Of a stretch of DNA of 64,000 bases, positions 53,093 to 61,824 are shown piece after piece. Source of the DNA: Blautia sp. Marseille-P3087 (GTDB taxonomy: Bacteria; Bacillota; Clostridia; Lachnospirales; Lachnospiraceae). The position numbers were made by a program, and so were the translations under genes. The stretch is from NCBI RefSeq assembly GCF_900120195.1, contig NZ_LT635539.1, forward strand, positions 3,092,661-3,156,660. Reading direction: 5' to 3'. The notes beneath the pieces were generated by a model. It saw only the letters and a list, made by a program, of their open reading frames with translations, made no database searches and was not told where the DNA came from. Numbering within the stretch: the first letter of the stretch is position 1; each line of letters opens with the position of its first letter.

Positions 53093-53168
53093 GCAGAAAA
53101 TGCAGGTACGAAACTGCCATACATTAAAAGAGCCTAAGAGAACATATAAAAGAAATGGAGGTCAAATT

Positions 53169-53603
53169 ATGACTTACGATTTAAACATTACCTTTGATGA
53201 CAATTTAGTAACAGGAAATGAAACAATTGATACCCAGCATAAAGAATTGATCGACCGTATCCAGAACTTTGTAACTGCCTGTCAAAATGGCGACAGCAAA
53301 GTAAAAGCAATCAAAATGCTGGATTATCTGGATGAATATACTGACTTTCATTTCAAAGAAGAGGAAAAGCTTCAGGAAAAATCCGGTTATCCAGAGCGTG
53401 AAAAACATTATGAAAAACATGAAGAGTTTAAAAAGACAATTCAGGAACTGTATGAATACCTTCAGGAGTATGAAGGACCAACAGATCGGTTCAGTGAACT
53501 TGTACAGAAAAATGTAATCGACTGGCTGTTTGGACACATTAAAACATACGACCGCTCTGTGGCAAAATTTATCTTTATGAAACAAAATCCAGACCGATGC
53601 TAA
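53169..53603 (+). CDS. Hemerythrin-family protein
   Basis: 144 residues from ATG 53169 (GGAGGTCAAATT upstream). GNETIDTQHKELIDRI, TDFHFKEEEKL, HYEKHEEF and HIKTYDRSV carry the His and carboxylate ligands of the di-iron oxygen-binding site. Bacteriohemerythrins bind O2 or sense it; here, beside rubredoxin and peroxide genes, oxygen scavenging or delivery is likely. A terminator follows. Confidence 0.92.
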   Translation: MTYDLNITFDDNLVTGNETIDTQHKELIDRIQNFVTACQNGDSKVKAIKMLDYLDEYTDFHFKEEEKLQEKSGYPEREKHYEKHEEFKKTIQELYEYLQEYEGPTDRFSELVQKNVIDWLFGHIKTYDRSVAKFIFMKQNPDRC

Positions 53604-53657
53604 AATAAACCAGGGAACGAGTTCACTCAGAATGTAGACAACGTGATGAAGTAAACT

Positions 53658-53688
53658 AGGGGCTGTCACAATGCAGCCCCTTTCCTGT
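53658..53688 (+). terminator. Intrinsic terminator
   Basis: AGGGGCTG (53658-53665) pairs with CAGCCCCT (53674-53681), then TT. It closes the rubredoxin-hemerythrin unit. Confidence 0.8.
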
Positions 53689-53866
53689 TATAGCGATATT
53701 CTAGGTAATATATTGCGCTGGCATGACATATTATTTTACTACTACTATATGGGAAGAGCAAGCAGCTCTTCTTTTTTGTTGTCCTTTTTATCCAATTTTA
53801 AGTTGTAAAGTCTCTTTTCATTCGACAAAATTCTCCACAGACAGAGGATATGCGACGAGCATTGAT

Positions 53867-54016
53867 ATGAACATCTATTTATGGAAAGAGGATATTGAAG
53901 ACGGGGAATCGGTAATGACAGCCGAATATAGACCTGTAGAATACGGAAAGGACTATGATGTTGTCAATAATCCTGATAAATTTCAACTATATATAGATGG
54001 AAAAGAGATTAAATAG
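53867..54016 (+). other. Small open frame, possible gene remnant
   Basis: 49 codons (MNIYLWKEDIEDGESVMTAE, ending FQLYIDGKEIK). The end looks like a genuine protein C-terminus, but the upstream part of the frame (from 53723) is not convincing. I would treat it as a remnant. The rest of 53690-54195 is AT-rich with no other gene. Confidence 0.35.
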
Positions 54017-54195
54017 TAATCTCCTGAAAGCAAGCTTTTTGTCAATTATTTCAAAGAAAAATTAAAGGATAACAATACATAGTTTTGACAATGATATTTT
54101 GAAAAAATTTATAGGAATGCTCTATTATCAAATTGACATAGGAATATGGTAGCGTATAATTAGAATTGAATACACTGAAAAAATGGAGGAATTAC

Positions 54196-54408
54196 ATGAA
54201 AGCACATAAATATTGGTCAGTAGGAGCATTGATCACAATGCTTGGGACTTTTTACACTGGATATAAAAAGCAAAAATCAAGTCACAAATACTTTGCTTTA
54301 AGTTCTATGTTATGTATGGTAATGGCGATATATACAGGTCATAAAATGATTACCAGGAATAGGAAAAAAAAGGCGAATAAAGAGAAAGATACAGAAAGGG
54401 AGGGATAA
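54196..54408 (+). CDS. Small membrane protein
   Basis: 70 residues from ATG 54196 (GGAGGAATTAC upstream). Two hydrophobic segments (WSVGALITMLGTFYTGY and FALSSMLCMVMAIYTGH) with positively charged ends, resembling DUF6219-like small membrane proteins of Firmicutes. It lies 3 bases before the peroxiredoxin gene and belongs to its operon. Confidence 0.7.
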   Translation: MKAHKYWSVGALITMLGTFYTGYKKQKSSHKYFALSSMLCMVMAIYTGHKMITRNRKKKANKEKDTEREG

Positions 54409-54411
54409 ATA

Positions 54412-54867
54412 ATGTTGGAAGTAGGGGTTAAGGCACCGGATTTTGAGTTGCCAGATCAAAATGGGAAAATACATAGATTATCGGATTATACAGGAAAAAA
54501 AGTGATCTTATATTTCTATCCCAAGGATAATACAGCGGGATGCACGAAACAGGCATGTGGGTTTTCTGAGCGATACCCTCAGTTTACCGAAAAAGGAGCA
54601 GTTATTCTTGGAGTCAGTAAGGATTCTGTATCCTCTCATAAGAGATTTGAGGAAAAATATGGATTGACATTTACACTTTTAGCAGATCCAGAGCGGAAAG
54701 TTATTGAAGCATATGATGTATGGAAAGAAAAGAAAAATTATGGCAAAGTCTCTATGGGAGTAGTAAGAACCACATATCTTATTGATGAACAGGGGATTAT
54801 TATAAAGGCAAATGATAAAGTCAAGGCTGCAGATGATCCTGAAAATATGCTTAAGGAATTGGCATAA
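54412..54867 (+). CDS. bcp: Peroxiredoxin (BCP/PrxQ type)
   Basis: 151 residues. APDFELPDQNGKIHRLSDYT and YFYPKDNTAGCTKQACGFSE carry the peroxidatic Cys with a second Cys five residues on, the PrxQ/BCP layout. It reduces hydrogen and organic peroxides with thioredoxin. Its stop overlaps the yaaA start (ATAATG), so they are coupled. Confidence 0.93.
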   Translation: MLEVGVKAPDFELPDQNGKIHRLSDYTGKKVILYFYPKDNTAGCTKQACGFSERYPQFTEKGAVILGVSKDSVSSHKRFEEKYGLTFTLLADPERKVIEAYDVWKEKKNYGKVSMGVVRTTYLIDEQGIIIKANDKVKAADDPENMLKELA

Positions 54868-55628
54868 TGAAGATTATTTTATCACCTGCAAAAAAGATGA
54901 TTGTAGATACCGATAACTTAGCACCGGTTGAACTGCCTGTCTATATTGATAAGACAGCAGAAGTATTAAACTGGATGAAAAGCAAATCAAAAGAAGAACT
55001 GAAAGCTATCTGGAAATGTAATGACAAGATTGCAGAGCAGAACTTTAACAGATTGGAAAATATGGATCTTTATAACAGTCTTACTCCGGCTGTTTTAGCA
55101 TATGAAGGGATTGCATTTCAATATATGGCACCATCTGTGTTTGAAATCCAGCAGTTTGAGTATTTGCAAAATCATTTAAGAATCTTGTCTGCGTTTTATG
55201 GCATTTTAAAACCAATGGATGGTGTGACCCCTTATCGTCTTGAAATGCAGGCAAAGGTTGGAATTGGAGATGCAAAAAATCTGTATGAGTACTGGGGAGA
55301 ATTGTTATACCGCTCAGTAATAGATGACAGTAGGATTATCATTAATCTTGCATCAAAAGAATACTCAAAATGTATAGAAAAGTATCTGACACCACAGGAC
55401 AGATATATTACGATTGTATTTTGTGAGTTATCCGGAGATAAATTGGTAACAAAAGGTACCTATGCCAAGATGGCTCGTGGTGAAATGGTCAGATTCATAG
55501 CGGAAAATAATATTGAAAATCCGGTGGAGATTCAGAAATTTGACAGACTCGGATATTCGTTTAGGTCTGATTTATCTTCAGATTCAGAATATGTATTTGA
55601 ACGCAAAATAAAATGGTTATTCATGTGA
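54867..55628 (+). CDS. yaaA: YaaA peroxide-stress protein
   Basis: 253 residues. It begins MKIILSPAKKM, has ALRxYxGxxYxxL-like LTPAVLAYEGIAFQYM, then SAFYGILKPMDGVTPYRLEM and the C-terminal DxLGYxxxxxxS region, all YaaA/DUF328 marks. YaaA lowers free iron during H2O2 stress and binds DNA in E. coli. It is the last gene of the prx operon, upstream of perR. Confidence 0.92.
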   Translation: MKIILSPAKKMIVDTDNLAPVELPVYIDKTAEVLNWMKSKSKEELKAIWKCNDKIAEQNFNRLENMDLYNSLTPAVLAYEGIAFQYMAPSVFEIQQFEYLQNHLRILSAFYGILKPMDGVTPYRLEMQAKVGIGDAKNLYEYWGELLYRSVIDDSRIIINLASKEYSKCIEKYLTPQDRYITIVFCELSGDKLVTKGTYAKMARGEMVRFIAENNIENPVEIQKFDRLGYSFRSDLSSDSEYVFERKIKWLFM

Positions 55629-55655
55629 AAGATGCTCAGTTTGGCGACTTCTTAA

Positions 55656-55706
55656 TAATAAGAACTATTACTATTTGTTGACAACAGGATAATAGTGGTA
55701 TATAAT
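55656..55706 (+). promoter_or_regulatory. perR promoter with PerR-box-like operator
   Basis: TTGACA (55678-55683), 17 bases, TATAAT (55701-55706). TAATAAGAACTATTA (55656-55670) just upstream differs in two bases from the site at 52799 and fits the PerR box at 10 of 14 positions. Autoregulation of perR is usual in this family. Confidence 0.7.
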
Positions 55707-55740
55707 CCTTATTGAGAACTAATCCTAATAAGGAGGACGA

Positions 55741-56133
55741 ATGACAAGTAGGAGAAATACCATTCAAAAAGATCTTGTAAGAAATACCGTATACGAAATG
55801 AAAAGACACGTTACGGCAAATGAAGTGTATGAATTTATAAAAGAAGCATATCCAGCAATTGGAAAAGGAACTGTATATAGAAATCTTGATATATTGGTAG
55901 AGGAAGGTGCATTAAGAAAGGTTGAAGTTCCGAATGGACCGAACCGATTTGATTTTACATTGAAAAATCATTACCATGTAAGATGTATAAAGTGCGGTGA
56001 AATTTTTGATGTGGATATGGATCAAATACCGGATTTGCTGGAAAGAATTCATAACACTCATGGAATTGAATTTGTGGATTATGATATTTCATTTAAAGGC
56101 ATTTGCCCGAAATGCAGGGAGAAGGTAAAGTAG
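55741..56133 (+). CDS. perR: Peroxide-responsive repressor PerR (Fur family)
   Basis: 130 residues. Winged helix (VTANEVYEFIKEAYPAIGKG) with the recognition helix GKGTVYRNLDILVEEGALRK, then NHYHVRCIKCGEIFDVD (metal His and first CxxC) and GICPKCREK (second CxxC). It is a Fur-family repressor and, next to rubrerythrin, prx and yaaA, best called PerR. Its TAG stop is followed in the same frame by a rubredoxin piece and rubrerythrin. Confidence 0.92.
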   Translation: MTSRRNTIQKDLVRNTVYEMKRHVTANEVYEFIKEAYPAIGKGTVYRNLDILVEEGALRKVEVPNGPNRFDFTLKNHYHVRCIKCGEIFDVDMDQIPDLLERIHNTHGIEFVDYDISFKGICPKCREKVK

Positions 56134-56220
56134 GAATTACCAGATGACTTTATATGTCCTTTGTGCAAGCACCCGGCATCAGATTTTGAAAATGTAGTAA
56201 AGAAAACGGAGGTAAAAGAG
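56134..56220 (+). pseudogene. Rubredoxin C-terminal remnant between perR and rbr
   Basis: The 29 codons after the perR stop read [20 protein letters not shown], the second half of a rubredoxin (CxxC and C-terminus). It has no start. It is in frame both with perR (past its TAG) and with the rubrerythrin ATG. A remnant of a rubredoxin gene, or part of a fusion. Confidence 0.6.
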
Positions 56221-56763
56221 ATGGAAGCAAACAAATATGCAGGAACACAGACAGAGAAGAATTTACAGGAGGCATTTGCAGGGGAATCACAGGCAAGAAA
56301 TAAGTATACCTTTTTTGCTTCTGTAGCAAAAAAGGAAGGTTACGAGCAGATGTCAGCATTGTTTTTAAAGACTGCAGATAATGAGAAAGAACATGCAAAG
56401 ATGTGGTTCAAGGAATTAGCAGGAATTGGTGATACAAAGGAAAACCTGGCAGCAGCGGCAGAAGGCGAAAATTATGAGTGGACAGATATGTATGATGGCT
56501 TTGCTAAAACAGCTGAGGAAGAAGGATTCCCTGAGCTTGCAGCAAAATTCAGGGCAGTAGGTGAGATTGAGAAGCACCATGAGGAAAGATATCGTGCACT
56601 TCTTAAGAATATTGAAACTGCACAGGTATTTGAAAAGAGCGAAGTTAAGGTATGGGAATGCCGTAACTGCGGACATATTGTGGTAGGAACTAAGGCGCCT
56701 GAAGTATGTCCGGTATGTAATCATCCACAGAGCTATTTTGAAGTACATGAAGAGAATTATTAA
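56221..56763 (+). CDS. rbr: Rubrerythrin
   Basis: 180 residues. A four-helix di-iron domain ([37 protein letters not shown] holding the ExxH ligands) and a C-terminal rubredoxin-like domain ([21 protein letters not shown]). It is an NADH-linked peroxidase of anaerobes that uses rubredoxin as electron donor. GGAGGTAAAAGAG precedes the ATG. It is co-transcribed with ldh and the superoxide reductase. Confidence 0.96.
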   Translation: MEANKYAGTQTEKNLQEAFAGESQARNKYTFFASVAKKEGYEQMSALFLKTADNEKEHAKMWFKELAGIGDTKENLAAAAEGENYEWTDMYDGFAKTAEEEGFPELAAKFRAVGEIEKHHEERYRALLKNIETAQVFEKSEVKVWECRNCGHIVVGTKAPEVCPVCNHPQSYFEVHEENY

Positions 56764-56778
56764 GGAGATAAGATTATT

Positions 56779-57732
56779 ATGAAGAAAGTGATTAATTCAA
56801 AAAAAGCAGTAATGATAGGCTGTGGCTTTGTTGGTTCTGCATCGGTATTTGCTCTGATGCAGAGTGGCTTGTTTACAGAGATTGTCCTTATCGATGCAGA
56901 TAAGAACAAGGCAGAAGGAGAAGCAATGGATATCAGTCATGGTATTCCATTTGCAAGTCCGATGAAAATATATGCCGGAGATTATGATGATGTGGCTGAT
57001 GCTGCAATTGTTGTCATATCTGCCGGAGCTGGACAGAAACCGGGAGAGACAAGGCTTGATCTCGTAAATAAAAATGTAGCAATATTTAAGTCAATCATTC
57101 CTGAAATAGCAAAGAGAAATTTTGCAGGTATCATGCTTGTAGTTGCGAATCCGGTAGATATCCTGACTCAGGTAGCCATAAAGTTATCCGGACTTCCAGA
57201 AAACAGGGTTATTGGATCGGGTACTGTGTTAGATAGTGCCAGATTAAGATATAAGCTTGGTGAGCATTTATCTGTGGACAGCAGGAGTGTTCATGCATTT
57301 ATAGTAGGTGAGCATGGAGACAGCGAAGTTGTAGCATGGTCATCAGCCAATGTATCTGGTGTTCCATTAAGTGAAATGTGTGAAATGCGTGGACATTACA
57401 AGTACAAGGAAAACACGGCAGAAATAGCTACAGCAGTCAAGAACAGTGCTTATGAGATTATAAACAAAAAGCACGCTACATATTATGGAATTGCAATGTC
57501 TGTAAAAAGAATCTGCGAAGTGATTATGAGAGATGAAAAATCAATACTTCCTGTATCACACATGATTCATGGAGTATATGATATTGACGAAGTATCGTTA
57601 AGTATGCCAGCTATTGTAGGTGCAGATGGTATTGAGTCTGATATACCTATTAATTTAAGTGGCGAGGAAGCGTTAAAGCTTAAGGAATCTGCAGATTCAT
57701 TGAAAAAGATTATGGAGACAATTGAATTATAA
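56779..57732 (+). CDS. ldh: L-lactate dehydrogenase
   Basis: 317 residues. MIGCGFVGSASVFAL (NAD fold), IDADKNKAEGEAMD, GAGQKPGETRLDLVNKN (substrate loop with Arg), IGSGTVLDSARLR and FIVGEHGDSEVV (catalytic His). It reduces pyruvate to lactate with NADH. The product of this gene in an oxidative-stress operon may help regenerate NAD+ when iron-sulfur enzymes such as pyruvate:ferredoxin oxidoreductase fail. Standard length. Confidence 0.95.
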   Translation: MKKVINSKKAVMIGCGFVGSASVFALMQSGLFTEIVLIDADKNKAEGEAMDISHGIPFASPMKIYAGDYDDVADAAIVVISAGAGQKPGETRLDLVNKNVAIFKSIIPEIAKRNFAGIMLVVANPVDILTQVAIKLSGLPENRVIGSGTVLDSARLRYKLGEHLSVDSRSVHAFIVGEHGDSEVVAWSSANVSGVPLSEMCEMRGHYKYKENTAEIATAVKNSAYEIINKKHATYYGIAMSVKRICEVIMRDEKSILPVSHMIHGVYDIDEVSLSMPAIVGADGIESDIPINLSGEEALKLKESADSLKKIMETIEL

Positions 57733-57759
57733 ATTTTACACATGGAAGGAGAAAAAGGC

Positions 57760-58134
57760 ATGGAAGTAAGGTATTATATTTGTAAGCATTGTGGAAACAT
57801 TGTTGAAAAGGTAAAGGATAAGGGTGTACCTGTAATTTGTTGCGGAGAACCTATGCAGGAATTAAAAGCCGGAGTGACAGATGCTGCTGTCGAGAAGCAT
57901 GTACCTGTATATACGGTAGAAGGCAGTCATGTTCATGTCGTGGTCGGAGAGACAAAACATCCAATGCTTGAAGCGCATTTCATTGAGTGGATTACATTAA
58001 ATACAAACCAGGGAATATACAGAAAACAGTTAAATCCAGGGCAGGAGCCGGTAGCAGATTTTTGTCTTTGCGATGGTGAACAGGTAGAAGAAGTATATGC
58101 ATATTGTAACCTGCATGGATTATGGAAATGCTAA
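57760..58134 (+). CDS. dfx: Desulfoferrodoxin / superoxide reductase
   Basis: 124 residues from ATG 57760 (AAGGAGAAAAAGGC upstream). The N-terminal desulforedoxin-type iron site is YYICKHCGNIVEK with CCGEPM. The SOR domain follows with KHVPVY, GSHVHVVVGETKHPM and AYCNLHGLWKC supplying four His and a Cys to the active iron. It reduces superoxide to H2O2 using rubredoxin. Two-iron (class I) desulfoferrodoxin layout. Confidence 0.95.
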   Translation: MEVRYYICKHCGNIVEKVKDKGVPVICCGEPMQELKAGVTDAAVEKHVPVYTVEGSHVHVVVGETKHPMLEAHFIEWITLNTNQGIYRKQLNPGQEPVADFCLCDGEQVEEVYAYCNLHGLWKC

Positions 58135-58225
58135 AAGCATTTATACATATTAAGGTTACAGAACAACACAAATACAACAGTAATATATGCTGTGTATTAA
58201 TATATTTATAAGGAGGAACAAACTA

Positions 58226-58384
58226 ATGAAATATGTATGTGACGTTTGCGGATGGGAATATGATGAAGAGGAAGGTTATCCTGAAGGTGGTATTGCACCA
58301 GGAACAAAGTGGGAGGATGTTCCGGAAGATTTTGAATGCCCATTATGTAATGTTGGAAAAGATCAGTTTTCAGAAGTTGAATAG
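58226..58384 (+). CDS. Rubredoxin (second gene)
   Basis: 52 residues from ATG 58226 (AAGGAGGAACAAACT upstream). YVCDVCGWEYDEEEGYPEGG and DFECPLCNVGKDQF give both CxxC pairs. The electron donor for the superoxide reductase and rubrerythrin upstream. It is the last gene before a strong terminator. Confidence 0.95.
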   Translation: MKYVCDVCGWEYDEEEGYPEGGIAPGTKWEDVPEDFECPLCNVGKDQFSEVE

Positions 58385-58420
58385 AAGCCTAATCTTGTGT
58401 TAAATATGGATGGATAAATC

Positions 58421-58453
58421 AAAACCCTGTTGCGTGAGCAACAGGGTTTTTTA
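58421..58453 (+). terminator. Strong intrinsic terminator
   Basis: AAAACCCTGTTGC (58421-58433) and GCAACAGGGTTTT (58438-58450) pair perfectly over 13 bases around GTGA, then T. It ends the rbr-ldh-dfx-rubredoxin unit. Confidence 0.92.
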
Positions 58454-58538
58454 TTGCGATATTTTGTGATGATATCACAGAAAATAATCTACCTTTTGCT
58501 TATAATGTAGCTAGAAACTAAGTAAGGAGGTAGTCTAA

Positions 58539-59285
58539 ATGAGATTAAAAGATAAAGTTGCAATCATCACGGGTGGAAGCCGTGGCATAGGATTTGCTAC
58601 AGCTGATAAATTCTTGAAGGAAGGCGCTACAGTTGTGTTGGCAGCAAGTTCACAGGAATCGGCAGATGTTGCTGTAGATAAATTAAAAGAAAAATATCCC
58701 AATGCAATAGTTGCTGGAATTAGTCCAAATCTGGCAAGCATGGAGTCTGTCAGAAAGGCTTTTAAAGAGGCAACTGAAAAATATGGATGTGTCGACATAC
58801 TGGTAAATAATGCAGGGATTTCAGAAAACACCTCATTTATGGATTATACAGAGGAGACTTTCGATAAAGTCATGGATCTAAATGTAAAAGGAGTATTTAA
58901 TACTACTCGTGTAGCAGCAGAATGTATGGTGGCAAGAGGCAAGGGGGTCATTCTCTCAACTTCTTCCATGGTGAGTATTTCGGGACAGCCAAGTGGGTTT
59001 GCTTATCCGGCATCGAAGTTTGCAGTAAACGGATTGACTGTATCATTAGCAAGAGAACTAGGACCTAAAGGTATTCGTGTTAATGCTGTTGCACCTGGGA
59101 TTACAGAAACTGATATGATGAAGGCCGTGCCAAAGGAAGTTATCGAACCTATGATTGAAAGAATTCCATTGCGTCGTCTTGGACAGCCAGAAGATATTGC
59201 CAATGCGTTTGTGTTTCTTGCTTCAGATGAGGCGAGTTACATTACAGGTGTTATATTAAGTGTAGATGGTATGGCAAGAAGTTAA
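58539..59285 (+). CDS. Short-chain dehydrogenase, FabG/BaiA-like
   Basis: 248 residues. TGGSRGIGFA (cofactor loop), NNAGISENTSF, STSSMVSISGQPSGFAYPASK (Ser-Tyr-Lys) and PGITETDM are classical SDR marks. Sequence style is close to FabG and bile-acid dehydrogenase BaiA; without a cluster of bai genes the substrate cannot be named. AAGGAGGTAGTC precedes the ATG. It starts a new unit behind the rubredoxin terminator. Confidence 0.85.
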   Translation: MRLKDKVAIITGGSRGIGFATADKFLKEGATVVLAASSQESADVAVDKLKEKYPNAIVAGISPNLASMESVRKAFKEATEKYGCVDILVNNAGISENTSFMDYTEETFDKVMDLNVKGVFNTTRVAAECMVARGKGVILSTSSMVSISGQPSGFAYPASKFAVNGLTVSLARELGPKGIRVNAVAPGITETDMMKAVPKEVIEPMIERIPLRRLGQPEDIANAFVFLASDEASYITGVILSVDGMARS

Positions 59286-59377
59286 GTTAATGAGGTATGG
59301 TGATGTAATCACGGAAAATAAATGAAATTAAGACTATAATAAATTTACAAAAAGAAAAAGATAAGGAGGACTGTAAA

Positions 59378-59683
59378 ATGTCTGCTATTAATATCAATAA
59401 AAATAATTTTCAGAACGAAGTACTGAATTCCGATAAACCCGTTCTTTTAGATTTTTGGGCATCTTGGTGTGCACCTTGCCGCATGGTAGTACCTATTGTA
59501 GAGGAGATTGCAAGTGAGCGTAGAGATATTAAAGTTGGAAAGATTAATGTAGGTGAAGAGCCTGAACTGGCAAATAAGTTCAGTATTATGAGCATTCCGA
59601 CTTTAGTGGTTATGAAGAATGGGAAGATTGTACAGCAGGTTTCAGGGGCGAGACCTAAGAATGCGATTTTAGAAATGCTTTAG
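59378..59683 (+). CDS. trx: Thioredoxin
   Basis: 101 residues. WASWCAPCRM (Cys31-Cys34) is a full thioredoxin active site, and IMSIPTLVVMKNG holds the cis-Pro. A disulfide reductase for peroxiredoxin and others. It leads the trx-rhodanese-CoADR set (12 bases before the rhodanese). AAGGAGGACTG precedes the ATG. Confidence 0.95.
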   Translation: MSAININKNNFQNEVLNSDKPVLLDFWASWCAPCRMVVPIVEEIASERRDIKVGKINVGEEPELANKFSIMSIPTLVVMKNGKIVQQVSGARPKNAILEML

Positions 59684-59695
59684 GGAGGTGTGCTA

Positions 59696-60016
59696 ATGGG
59701 ATTTTTTGATCTCTTTAAACAGTCAAATATTAATCAAGGCATAGAAGAATATAAAAGGACTGATGATGCAGTTCTGCTGGATGTACGTACACCGCAGGAA
59801 TATCAGGAAGGACATATACCAGAAAGTAAAAATGTGCCGTTGCAGCAACTTGACAATATTGCTTCTGTAGCGAAGAATAAGGATATCCCACTGTTTGTAT
59901 ACTGTTATTCCGGTTCACGAAGCCGCCAGGCAACTGGGATACTGCAACGAATGGGATATTCTAAAGTAAATAATATCGGTGGCATTGCTGCTTATTCAGG
60001 AAAGGTGGAAAAATAA
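59696..60016 (+). CDS. Rhodanese-domain protein
   Basis: 106 residues from ATG 59696 (GGGAGGTGTGCTA upstream). LLDVRTPQEYQEGHIPESKN and VYCYSGSRSRQAT contain the rhodanese core with the catalytic Cys70. It moves sulfane sulfur to thiol acceptors. One base separates its stop from the CoA-disulfide reductase start. It pairs with the rhodanese domain in that protein. Confidence 0.92.
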   Translation: MGFFDLFKQSNINQGIEEYKRTDDAVLLDVRTPQEYQEGHIPESKNVPLQQLDNIASVAKNKDIPLFVYCYSGSRSRQATGILQRMGYSKVNNIGGIAAYSGKVEK

Positions 60017-60017
60017 G

Positions 60018-61709
60018 ATGAAGGTAATAATTGTAGGCGGTGTAGCTGGAGGAGCTACAGCCGCAGCAAGAATACGAAGACTGGATGAACATGCAGAAAT
60101 TACTGTGTTTGAAAGATCCGGATACATATCCTATGCGAATTGTGGGCTTCCATATTATATTGGAGATGTGATCACAGATCCGGAAGAACTTACACTACAG
60201 ACACCTGAGAGTTTTTTTAAACGCTTCCGTATTAATATGAAAATTCATCATGAAGTTATCTCCATACATCCGGATCGTAAAACGGTTTCAGTGAAGAATT
60301 TAGAAAACGGTGAAATATTTGAAGAAAATTACGATAAACTTATCCTTTCTCCAGGTGCAAAGCCAACACAGCCGAGACTTCCTGGAGTAGGTATTGATAA
60401 ACTTTTTACACTTCGTACTGTAGAAGATACTTTTCGGATAAAGGAATATATAAATAAGAATCATCCAAAATCGGCTGTATTGGCTGGTGGCGGTTTTATT
60501 GGTTTAGAGCTGGCAGAAAATTTGAGGGAGCTTGGCATGGATGTTACGATTGTCCAGCGGCCTAAGCAGCTGATGAATCCTTTTGATCCGGATATGGCAT
60601 CCATGATCCATAATGAAATGAGAAAGCATGGAATAAAACTGGTATTGGGCTATACAGTAGAAGGATTTAAAGAAAAAGACAATGGAGTGGAGGTCTTATT
60701 GAAAGATAATCCATCTCTTCAGGCTGATATGGTGGTGCTGGCAATCGGAGTTACACCAGACACAGCATTAGCAAAAGAAGCCGGTCTGGAACTTGGCATC
60801 AAAGAAAGTATTGTAGTGAATGACAGAATGGAAACCTCTGTACCGGATATTTATGCTGCAGGTGATGCAGTTCAGGTAAAACATTATGTTACTGGCAATG
60901 ATGCGTTAATCTCTTTGGCGGGACCTGCTAATAAACAGGGCAGGATCATCGCGGATAACATTTGTGGTGGTGATAGTCGTTACCTGGGCAGTCAGGGAAG
61001 TTCTGTTATCAAAGTATTTGATATGACAGCAGCCACTACAGGTATCAATGAAACCAATGCCAAAAAGTCAGGATTAGAGGTAGATACAGTAATTCTTTCT
61101 CCTATGAGTCATGCCGGTTACTATCCCGGTGGAAAAGTGATGACCATGAAGGTGGTTTTTGAAAAAGAGACTTATCGCTTGCTTGGTGCTCAGATTATTG
61201 GATATGAAGGAGTTGATAAACGTATTGATGTACTGGCAACAGCAATTCATGCAGGGCTGAAGGCAACCCAGTTGAAAGATTTGGATCTCGCATATGCACC
61301 GCCTTATTCCTCTGCAAAGGATCCTGTAAATATGGCCGGATTCATGATAGACAATATAGCAAAAGGGACCTTAAAACAATGGCATCTGGAAGATATGGAT
61401 AAGATTTCTAAAGATAAAAATGCTGTGTTGCTGGATGTGAGAACGGTAGATGAATTTAGCAGGGGGCATATTAATGGATTCAAAAATACTCCTGTAGATG
61501 AACTGAGGGAACGAATTAACGAAATTGAGAAAGGAAAGCCTGTGTATCTGATATGCCAAAGTGGTCTGCGCAGTTACATTGCCAGCCGTATTCTGGAAGG
61601 AAATGGATATGAAACATATAACTTTTCCGGTGGATTCCGCTTCTATGATGCAGTGGTTAATGACCGTACGCTGATCGAAAGGGCATATGCATGCGGTATG
61701 GATTATTAG
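60018..61709 (+). CDS. cdr: CoA-disulfide reductase with C-terminal rhodanese domain
   Basis: 563 residues from ATG 60018. FAD loop VIIVGGVAGGATAAARIRR, active Cys42 in SYANCGLPYYIG, NAD-binding AVLAGGGFIGLELAENL and FAD-binding DIYAAGDAVQ, then a rhodanese domain (LLDVRTVDEFSRGHI; VYLICQSGLRSY). CoADR-Rhd enzymes reduce CoA persulfides or polysulfides with NAD(P)H. Together with the stand-alone rhodanese and thioredoxin it forms a sulfur/thiol redox unit within the stress block. Confidence 0.92.
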   Translation: MKVIIVGGVAGGATAAARIRRLDEHAEITVFERSGYISYANCGLPYYIGDVITDPEELTLQTPESFFKRFRINMKIHHEVISIHPDRKTVSVKNLENGEIFEENYDKLILSPGAKPTQPRLPGVGIDKLFTLRTVEDTFRIKEYINKNHPKSAVLAGGGFIGLELAENLRELGMDVTIVQRPKQLMNPFDPDMASMIHNEMRKHGIKLVLGYTVEGFKEKDNGVEVLLKDNPSLQADMVVLAIGVTPDTALAKEAGLELGIKESIVVNDRMETSVPDIYAAGDAVQVKHYVTGNDALISLAGPANKQGRIIADNICGGDSRYLGSQGSSVIKVFDMTAATTGINETNAKKSGLEVDTVILSPMSHAGYYPGGKVMTMKVVFEKETYRLLGAQIIGYEGVDKRIDVLATAIHAGLKATQLKDLDLAYAPPYSSAKDPVNMAGFMIDNIAKGTLKQWHLEDMDKISKDKNAVLLDVRTVDEFSRGHINGFKNTPVDELRERINEIEKGKPVYLICQSGLRSYIASRILEGNGYETYNFSGGFRFYDAVVNDRTLIERAYACGMDY

Positions 61710-61748
61710 AAATAAACAAATTTTTTATAGTTTAATCGTAGTATAAAA

Positions 61749-61805
61749 AGATCCCCCATTTATTAGAACGACTTTCATAATTCTGATAAATGGAGGATTC
61801 TTTAA
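61749..61805. terminator. Bidirectional terminator
   Basis: GATCCCCCATTTATTAGAA and TTCTGATAAATGGAGGATTC form a long imperfect stem with A and T runs at the ends, between the convergent cdr and Crp/Fnr genes. Confidence 0.8.
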
Positions 61806-61824
61806 ATGTTATAGAAAAACAGTT

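Noticed and set aside
55741..56763. TAG between perR and the rubredoxin piece as a recoded sense codon
   Set aside because: No pyrrolysine or other recoding context is visible, and PerR ends at a normal length.
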